From: Girardinichthys multiradiatus
Taxonomy: Eukaryota; Chordata; Actinopteri; Cyprinodontiformes; Goodeidae
Reading direction: 5' to 3'
DNA: 64,000 nt
Assembly: GCF_021462225.1 (NCBI RefSeq)
Contig: NC_061795.1
Span: 47,084,880 to 47,148,879 of the forward strand
In this document: positions 55,531 through 64,000 of the stretch, one piece after another
Layout of the letters: each line of letters starts with the position of its first letter
How positions within the stretch are numbered: the first letter of the stretch is position 1
Translations under genes and position numbers: made by a program
Notes under the pieces: generated by a model
What the model was told of the DNA's origin: nothing
Database searches by the model: none
The model's input: only the letters and a program-made list of their open reading frames with translations

Positions 55531-56869
55531 CTTTTTTATGATTAATAATTGTTTCATTTTTTACAACTAATACTGTATAATTCTTAATACAACACAAAAA
55601 ACATGAAAAATTACTCTAAACCATGACAATTATAGTATACCTCCTTATCTCAAGCGTTTGCGTGTGTTCCATAAAATGACCACTGCAAGGTGGGTAGAGC
55701 GACAGGTCAAATGTGAGATGTCGGCAGAATTTTACAGCATCCTATTGTGTGGCAGTAACTGACAACCAGTGACGGTCTAATCTACCCTGTCAGTCTCTGT
55801 ATTTGGTTTCCTTATTGTGGTTCTTCTCTGGGTTTTGTAAGTTTGGTCTCTTTAGTTTTAATAAATGTAACTTTTCTCATGCTCCTCCCTGCCTGTGCTC
55901 TGGGTGTGGGTCCTCTTCAACCAGTAACCACGATATTATAGGACTGATTCTGTAATCAATGTGTTCTTCCCGTTGTGCTGCACAACAGTAAAGGGCAGAG
56001 AAAGAAAAACATAGGTATTAAGAAATTAGATTGGAACAGAACTAATTTGGGTAAGTGGATTGTGGGATATGTATCCAGGCTTGGCAGAAGAATGATGCAT
56101 CTGGAGCCTAGCTGCATTCACTGTTGAAGATCAAGAAACAGGTTGGCAGTGACGGTGATGAGAATGTAGAAAACAAACTGAACACTTCAGTGTTTGTGAT
56201 TTATTTAAGTGGATAAAAGCTTGAAGCTGTCTTACAGAGTTTAAAGACACCACGTGGAGATAATTTGATCTCTTGTTCTTGTTTTGGTTTGTCTCAGGTC
56301 AGCTCTTTGTTATCATCCAGGCAGTCCCGCAAGTTTCTGGGCATAACCAAGAGATGTAGCGCAAGATCATGTGTTGCTGAGAAGGGAGTTGCTATGACAA
56401 CAAATAAAATGACGAAAACGCACAAAGAATAATATCAGTGGGGGATTTGCTGTTGGAGGCAAGCTAAACAAAGGAGAGCATCTGTCACCAGCAGCCATGT
56501 TCTCTGATCCTGGCAGCTTCTGCAGTAAGTCCAGGATTGTTGGTGGCACAGGTGGCAGAATGCCCACTTAGCTAAAAAGAGAACTGCATGGTGGGAGGTT
56601 CTAAACCCCCCTCCCAGCTACCTTTATATGTTACTCAGTTTGTATAAATAACATTCTTTCTGCTAAATTTGCTGAGCTGCTGTCAGAATTAACTCTTCAG
56701 TTTAAATAAACCTGCAGAACAAAATTACATGGAAGTCGTGGGAATTTCAGGATAGATACGATCAAAAGGTGTGTCTCAAATCTGCAATCTGCAAAGTTTC
56801 ACCTTCTTCACACACAGCAGCGGGTGTGGGTGTCCCTCCCTTTGTGCTTGTTTTCTCTCTCTGAAGTTA
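55531..56869. other. No gene seen
   Basis: No recognised gene or repeat; only short open frames without similarity. Confidence 0.4.
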
Positions 56870-57200
56870 GGTTTTGTATGTGTGTGTGTGTGTGTGTGTG
56901 TTCCTGTCTTGGCATCACAGTGAGAACCATTTTCCCGATTTCACCATCAAATTGAGGACCGTTTGTACCAAAGTGAGGACATTTTGCTGGTCCTCACAAC
57001 CTATTTTGCTAACGGTTAGGTTTAGAACTAAGGTGTGAATTGACTTTAGATTAAGGTTAGGGTTAGGCATGCACTGGTAATGGTTAGGTTTAGGGTTATT
57101 GTCAGGGTTAGGGCATAGAAAGTGTTGAAAATGACTGAAAATCAATGGGAGTCAACACATGGTCCTCACTACATATAGCAAAACAAGAGTGTGTGTGTGT
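56870..57200. repeat. Dispersed repeat with TTAGGG-like segments (copy 2)
   Basis: Near-copy of 10425-10740 in the same orientation: the same order of TG tract, TCTTGGCATCACAGTGAG, AAGTGAGGACATTTTGCTGG, degenerate GGTTAGGGTTA strings, and a second TG tract. It shows that the unit is a dispersed repeat. Confidence 0.8.
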
Positions 57201-57911
57201 GTGTGTTTGGAAGTTTTTTGTGGTTGCTTTGACCCTCTTTATGTGTTTTCTGCTCATCTTCCATCTTTTAGAGTCAGCATACTGTATACTGGCACTCCCC
57301 AAAACAATGTCATATTTCATTACAGTAACATAATCTCACACTGAAGATGCAGAAAAACCCAACCTTACATTTATTTTCGCATTTTAGAATATAATGTTTT
57401 TCAAAATCAGCGGTGCCATGCATTTTGGTACCCCAAAAATCCCACAACATAAACATAAGAATATTTATATTTGCACCTGACTGTCTTAAATTGATCAGTG
57501 TCTACCAACTTTTAAGTAGTAATCGATGACTTCCTTTGTCTCTGCGACAGTTATGACACAGAGGCCCATTTCTCTTAGCCACTCATCAACATGGGAAAGA
57601 TAAGGGAACATGACATTGAAGTAAGGGTAGATGTGTGTTGATCTTTATAAATCATACTAGGATTTAAAAGAAAGTGAAAAATACCTACAAGTTTGAAGCG
57701 ACTGAAATTGTGAAAAATAAGGTTGGACAAAGACGGACTAATATCAAGATGCACAATGAGGAGGACGGTGGAGGGAGTTAAAACATCTCCAACGCTCACT
57801 GTTAGAGAAGAGCACCAAAGAGTGGCATCATGGGGTCACCAAGTTCCCATAGCAACCAGAAGACGCTGTCTACATAGCAACTGGTATTTAGTAAATATAT
57901 TTAGTTCAATT

Positions 57912-58700
57912 CAATTCAAAAATATCTTATTAATCCCAAAGGGAAATGAAATGTCATAACTGATATTATCCAAGGTTCTTCAGTGTTGTAGATGGGCATG
58001 GCTATAGCCAAGAAGGATCTCCTGTAGAGGTCAGTTTTACAGCCTCTGTCTGAAGATTTGTCGAATCATAGTCTCATGAAGAAGATGCTTAGGGTTGTCC
58101 GGTAGGTTCTTCATTTTATGAAGTATGACATTTCTGGAGAAGTCCCCAGAACAGAACCAGCCTGTTCATCAGCTTCTTGAGCTATTTTAAGTCACTGACC
58201 ATGATGCTGCTGCCCTAGCAGATAATGGCAGATTGCACTTCCCACAACATACCTATAGTGTAATGAACCAGACAAAGGACCAGAAATTTCAGCCAGACAC
58301 AGATGATGCTTTAAAATATGTATTTTGACAGGAGAACATCTGAAATTATTTTCAGGATTGGGATGAGGAACACAATTCAGATAGTTCGCTCCTTCAAAAC
58401 AGTCTCCAAACAGTTCCTCTTCGATCTGCACACTATGGATCTCCTCTTACTTCTCCAGAGAGAAATAAAAGAATGGCTCATGAAGGCAATTACATCACAA
58501 CAGGTAATGGGGAAAAAGAGTCCAGGGCAGACTTGAATTGTTGCAGAGTGGTCTAACAAACTGTCAGCAATGAATCCAAATTACAGAGGAGTCTCCCTAG
58601 GACCTTCATGATGTGGTATGTCAGAGCAACAGGTCTGTAGTCATGAAGGACCGGTGGCTAAGTTTTATTTGGTACCTTTTCACCCTCTTGCTGTCTCCAA
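57912..58700 (-). mobile_element. Rex1-like LINE relic, reverse orientation
   Basis: The segments near 58155-58185 (AACCAGCCTGTTCATCAGCT) and 58610-58675 (CATGATGTGGTATGTCAGAG, then AGGACCGGTGGCTAAGTTTT) are reverse complements of the Rex1-like LINE coding at 19180-19215 and 18260-18330. The TAATCCCAAAGGGAAATGAA near 57934 is the 3' end of such elements. No frame survives. Confidence 0.7.
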
Positions 58701-59039
58701 TCTTAAATTTAAGTTCCTTGGGTATACTCCTCAATAACTCAAGGGTTTGTTATTGGGAAGCATCTCACTGCCCTTTCTGTCCTACCATCACAAAGGTAAA
58801 CATGTGGAATTTGCTAAAGTTTACTGGTTTTCTGGTTAAAAACCACCCTTTAAATAAAGTTTGTCTTAACTTTAAAAACACAACACAGAACAATGAGTAG
58901 CTGAGCAGCTAGTCAGCTAACACGTAGATAGTTGAGTTTTCTCAACACAAACAAAAGCAAACATCATGAAATAAACATTATTCAGATTATTTCATCCTAA
59001 ACTAATTTCTCTGCCCAAAACACCACCTCGTACCTGAAC
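58701..59039. other. No gene seen
   Basis: No recognised feature; lies between two LINE relics. Confidence 0.35.
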
Positions 59040-59640
59040 CGTTCTGAAGAAAAGATTCCAAAGGGCTCTAGGTTTTGCGAGGCGATGTGGTCCGGTCACA
59101 TGTGGCCGGAGCTCTTCACAAAGGCACGTTTCGGCTACGTAGCTCTCCCTACCTGGACGTGTGCAGAGCTGGCAGCTCCTATGCTGTCCTCTTTCAGGCA
59201 GGGTGAAAACCGCTTCAATTAGACCTGCTGTGAGGAGTTCTCTGGGACACAAGTCAATTCTGTAGGCCTCAGGAGATCATTACTTTATGAATGAACGCTA
59301 AGTACTCGAACAGCAGATCATTACTTGACTTTGTTGCACAAAGATCGGCAGGTACTCAGCCACCGGATCGTAGTCACTTTGGATCCAAGTTGAAGAGATA
59401 TGCCTTCTCGAAGTTAATGGTCTGCTACTCGCCCGTGACTTTAATGACCTTTAGCTGAAGCGTGGTTCTCTCCTGGACTGAGAGCGAACGGAAGGGGAAA
59501 CGTGTTTTTTGGTCAGAGTTTCCAGCTCTGACTCCTCCTCCTCCTGGGCTGAGCCGGAAGAAGCTTAATGTGATTTCTTTCTAAAGTTCTAGAAAAGTTC
59601 ATACTGGCCTTTGATTATGTTCAGAGTCCATGTTCATCCA
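59040..59640 (-). mobile_element. L2/CR1-type LINE 5' region, third copy, reverse orientation
   Basis: The reverse complement aligns with 32700-33080: shared strings are TCTAGAAAAGTTCATACTGG (versus TCCAGAAAAGATCAAACTGG), GGATCCAAGTTGAAGAG, and GAATGAACG…TACTCGAACAGCA. It is cut at both ends and no LINE coding sequence adjoins it. Confidence 0.6.
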
Positions 59641-62028
59641 TGTTGTAACTCATGACTAGGTTTGAAGGGCACTGATGCAGAAGCATAAACTTATTGTCTC
59701 AGAATGGAAGGCACCATCACCCCCCATATCAGCCTTTGGCACAATTGTTAATGTAAGTTTTTTTTGGTTTTTTGTCTTCTGTAGTTATTTTGTTTGTGTT
59801 TACCTTTATTTGAGGCACTTTGGTAAACGTGTTGTTGTTAAATGTGCCATATAAATAAAATTGACATTGACATTGGAGATCCTATCATACAGGCTAATAA
59901 ACAGAGTTCAAAGCTTTAATTTAAAATGGGAGAGATTCTTATCCAACATAAAAGAGCCTGATTGGGAGATATAACCCTCACTTTGATCACATCTTATCAC
60001 TGAGCATGTAACACATTATGATTTTTACGTTACATTGTTTCTGTCTTGTTAACTATAAAAAACTACAGAGATGCTATGGGCCTATCAGAGTGCATGGCAT
60101 CATAAACACTATGAAATATCAGTTAATAAAAATCTGGTGGTCTCTGCCAGAAAACAAAAAATAAGATATAATGATCCACATTTGATAAAATGAAGGCAAA
60201 AAATGTTTCCCAGACACAGTCAGTCTCCTCTGACGCCCATCTGATTTCTCAGACATAAATCCTACAGAAAACATTTAAGTAGAGCTGAAGAGAAGAGAAC
60301 ACGAGAGAGAAAACGTTATTCTGGGTGACCTAGAGAGATTGTGCAAAAATGAATGGTCAAAGATCCTTTCTTTCCGTGCTGAAACCTTGTAAGATTTTAC
60401 AGAAAACCAAGGGCTGTCCTAAAAAGCATTTCAGGATTTTTTTGTTAGTTCTTGAAAGGCAATATTTATACTACTAAATACATGTACATATAATATAATT
60501 AAAGGTGAAATTATGCTATTGCAGTCTAAGATTAATTTGTTTTGAAGCTAAACATCTTTAAAATGTGTAACACGGGGTCATTTTTGTTTGCAGCAATCTT
60601 ACAATTCTATTTTTTGTTTCATTTATGATAATTTAAAAGTCTGTTTGTTTTGCATAATTGCTTTGCAAGCTTTTGTGTTTCTTTGCAAACATTTGGTTTG
60701 TAGACGTTTCATTCAGGGTTTAAAACATTTTGCCGTCCTTTCTGGTAATTTGACATCTCAGTGGAGTCATTTTGCATATATTAGGATTATTTTCCATCTC
60801 TTTCAAATTTGTGCACACCTATTGCAACACTGTTTACAAAAGTTCCTTTTGGGGAGCTTATTATTTTACACAAAAGATTTGTTAATTTCCAATCTCATGC
60901 ATTTGTTTTTTTTAATGTTGCTCTGTTGATTTTACTTCTTTGTATCTGTTATATGACATTTGCAGCAGAGTTGGTTTCTATCTTGGTCCTTTTGGATATG
61001 CAGTCATTCCTTTTGAAAATTAAAATAACACATTTGAAACAAAGACTCACAGGAATACACATTGTAGTTTAATTACACAATTCAGCACTGCATAAAAATG
61101 ACATTTAACATGGCAGAAACGTTTATAATTTCAGAAACAGCATCATAGAAATATACATTCGGAAAATTCAAACTCACAGTTTCTCTGTACTTTCTGCTTA
61201 TTCAAATGTCTTATAATTATTTTTCTTTGTCAAACACTTTTCTTTCATGAAACGTTAATGAAATATTTTCATCTGATTAAATATTTACATAAACAAAAAC
61301 ATGCATTTGTGATCGTCAGCTTTTGTAAAGAATATGGAAATACTGGCAACATGCAGGATCAACTCAGGTTACAATAAATACAGGAATTGTGCAAAGCAAA
61401 CAGAAATGTCTCCATGTTAAATATCCTAATGAGTTCACACAGTCTCCCACATCTACGCTGTGATGTTGCTACAGCAGTCACTGTGGCCTCATTCTGCTCT
61501 GATTTGTTCCTCCCACTGCTCAGATACTATAACTGTTGATCACAGCTTCCAGATAAAAACCTCTCTCTGCCGTGGCTGAGGAAATACTGAGAGTTTGCTG
61601 AACATGAGCACAACAGCAAACAGGTTCCATCACATCTGCTACCTCAAATAAAACTTCTAAAGGATTCAGCCATGGGTACTGTTCCACTTCAAAAAGGGTT
61701 TCTACACAATGGAGGTCCATGGATCACATGTTCCCTGTCACATGACACACTGACATGTTAAATAAATAAATAAAAAACACATCCTGTTGTGTCAAGGTAA
61801 TTTACCTCAGTTTTGATAAGCTTTTGGACACAGAAAACATCACTTCTGATGGACTCGCACTTGAAACTGACCGAACAGTCTTTAACCAGTAGAAAATATG
61901 AGAGCATGGATGTTAGGTTGTTTTTTTGACATACACACTTTCATTCTGCACGATTTGCCTGTAACAAGAACATTTTTAGGATCTGTCAAGCTAATATACA
62001 GCGAGTGGACTCTGGATCTCAGAACGTC
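59641..62028. other. No coding region seen; right part is probably copine 3' UTR
   Basis: AT-rich. A SINE/LINE tail-like string (AAATGTGCCATATAAATAAA) occurs near 59840. The right part lies downstream of the minus-strand stop at 62029 and is expected to be 3' untranslated sequence, but I cannot place its end. Confidence 0.4.
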
Positions 62029-62136
<108 letters not shown>

Positions 62137-62377
62137 CTAAGAGGACAAAGGACAAGAAACAATATTGATAAAATCAGGATTGCAGATCAGATGTGCACAT
62201 GGTGGAACACTAACACTCCACTCCACACTGAACCCAGGATCTCCACGGTGAAACATGGTGGTGGCTGCAGCATGCTGTAGGGATGCTTTTCTTCATCAGC
62301 CACAAGGAAGCCAGGACAAAATGAAACAAAGCTAAACTTTCAGGTGATGCTACAAAGGAATGGTTCAGATCAAAGTA

Positions 62378-63928
62378 CACTGCTCAAAAAAATAAAGGGA
62401 ACACTCAAATAACATCCTAGATCTGAATGAATGAAATATTCTCATTGAATACTTTGTTCTGTACAAAGTTGAATGTGCTGACAACAAAATCACACAAAAA
62501 TCATCAATGGAAATCAAATTTATTAACCAATGGAGGCCTGGATTTGGAGTCACAAACAAAATTAACGTGGAAAAACTCACTACAGGCTGATCCAACTTTG
62601 ATGTAATGTCCTTAAAACAAGTCAAAATGAGGCTCAGTATTGTGTGTGACCTCCACGTGCCTGTATGACCTTCCTACAACGCCTGGACATGCTCCTGATG
62701 AGATGGTGGATGGTCTCCTGAGGGATCTCCTCCCAGACCTGGACTAAAACATCCGCCAACTCCTGGACAGTCTGTGGTGCAACGTGACGTTGGTGGATGG
62801 ATGGAGACATGATGTCCCAGATGTGCTCAATTGGATTCAGGTCTGGGGAACGGGCGGGCCAGTCCATAGTTTCAATGTCTTCATCTTGCAGGAACTGCTG
62901 ACACACTCCAGCCACATGAGGTCTAGCATTGTCCTGCATTAGGAGGAACCCAGGGCCAATCGGACCAGCATATGGTCTCACAAGGGGTCTGAGGATCTCA
63001 TCTCGGTACCTAATGGCAGTCAGGCTACCTCTAGCGAGCACATGGAGGGCCATGCGGCCCTCCAAAGAAATGTCACCCCACACCATTACTGACCCACTGC
63101 CAAACCGGTCATGCTGAAGGATGTTGCAGGCAGCAGATCTCTCTCCACGGTATCTCCAGACTCTGTCACATCTGTCACATGTACTCAGTGTGAACCTGCT
63201 TTCATCTGTGAAGACCACAGGGCTCCAGTGGCGAATTTACCAATCCTGGTGTTCTCTGGCAAATGCCAAGCGTCCTGCACGGTGTTGGGCTGTGAGCACA
63301 ACCCCCATCCTCATGGAGTCGGTTTCTAACCGTTTGTGCAGACACATGCACATTTGTGGCCTGCTGGAGGTCATTTTGCAGGGTTCTGGCAGTGCTCCTC
63401 CTGTTCCTCCTTGCACAAAGGTGGAAGTAGCGGTCCTGCTGCTGGGTTGTTGCCCTCCTACGGCCTCCTCCACGTCTCCTGGTGTACTGGCCTGTCTCCT
63501 GGTAGCACCTCCAGGCTCTGGACACTACGCTGACAGACACAGCAAACCTTCTTGCCACAGCTCGCATTGATGTGCCATCCTGGATGAGCTGCACTACCTG
63601 AGCCACTTGTGTGGGTTGTAGAGTCCGTCTCATGCTACCACGAGTGTGAAAGCACCACCAACATTCAAAAGTGACCAAAACATCAGCCAGAAAGCATAGG
63701 TAGGGAGAAGTGGTCTGTGGTCCCCACCTGCAGAACCACTCCTTTATTGGTGAGTCTTGCTAATCGCCAAAGATTTCCCCCTGTTGTCTATTTCATTTGA
63801 ACAACAGATGTGAAACTGATTGTCAATCAGTGTTGCTTCATAAGTGGACAGTTTGATTTCACTGAAGTTTGATTTACTTGGAGTTATATTGTGTTGTTTA
63901 AGTGTTCCCTTTATTTTTTTGAGCAGTG
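62378..63928 (-). mobile_element. Tc1-like transposon, full length (1551 bp)
   Basis: Both inverted ends are present: CACTGCTCAAAAAAATAAAG at the left and its complement at the right, flanked by TA on each side (62376-62377 and 63929-63930). It belongs to a family different from the elements at 8058 and 26429. It sits in the intron upstream of the copine-like last exon, in the same orientation as that gene. Confidence 0.93.
62634..63678 (-). pseudogene. Tc1 transposase with one frameshift and one stop
   Basis: N-terminal helix-turn-helix domains [20 protein letters not shown] and [16 protein letters not shown] frameshift falls near 63320, and a TAA at 63239-63237 replaces an amino acid just before [15 protein letters not shown]. 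After that the catalytic domain is open to 62634: FTDESRF (first Asp), LMQDNARPHVAG (second Asp), [12 protein letters not shown] (Glu), ending QARGGHTQY. Only two lesions suggest relatively recent activity of the family. Confidence 0.9.
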
Positions 63929-64000
63929 TATATTCATGTATTGGAATGGCTGAATCAAGGTCTAGATCTAAAGCCAACTGTGAATTTTTGGCAAAACTTC

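Overview
The window looks like euchromatic, transposon-rich DNA from a teleost fish, probably a percomorph. This rests on vertebrate-type split genes with GT-AG introns and on repeats typical of fish: Rex3/RTE, Rex1-like and L2/CR1-like LINEs, several Tc1 families with TA-flanked inverted ends, tRNA-headed SINEs, a HARBI1-type Harbinger element and a Gypsy remnant. No prokaryotic gene organisation, CRISPR array or operon is visible. Host genes occupy only a small part; most of the rest is nested or relic mobile DNA.

Three host loci can be supported. (1) 3.0-12.9 kb, minus strand: a complete cytochrome P450 family 2 gene of 11 exons encoding 497 residues, with all P450 signature motifs and a Tc1 relic in its second intron. 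(2) 41.1-52.9 kb, plus strand: a complete transglutaminase gene of 15 exons encoding 687 residues, with an intact Cys-His-Asp triad. (3) 62.0-62.1 kb, minus strand: the last coding exon of a gene that resembles the copine C-terminus; the rest of that gene lies beyond the right edge. The two last exons of a second CYP2 copy survive as a fragment at 24.9-25.2 kb.

Layout. 1-597 is a nearly identical copy of 14566-15162, which suggests a recent tandem duplication of a unit of about 14.6 kb carrying the CYP2 gene; a Gypsy integrase remnant sits exactly at the inferred junction. 15-24 kb holds an old RTE-type relic split by other DNA, a Rex1-like LINE, and a long L2/CR1-type LINE whose 5' region is interrupted by a Harbinger element. 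25.5-29.7 kb is a large palindrome (two arms of about 1.64 kb, spacer 911 bp) built around a Tc1 element. 30.4-40.0 kb holds three Rex3 copies, two of them head to head, one lying inside another LINE's 5' region; the block is bounded by a 60-70 bp direct repeat. 53-62 kb is sparse, with LINE relics and DNA repeats, followed by the copine exon and a nearly complete Tc1 element in the intron upstream of it.

The host genes are not an evident functional unit: CYP2 is a monooxygenase of the endoplasmic reticulum, transglutaminase a calcium-dependent protein cross-linking enzyme, and copine a calcium-dependent membrane-binding protein. I do not see a clearly new biological system. The most unusual signals are structural: the self-inserted inverted copy inside a Tc1 terminal repeat, and the predicted tandem CYP2 duplication.
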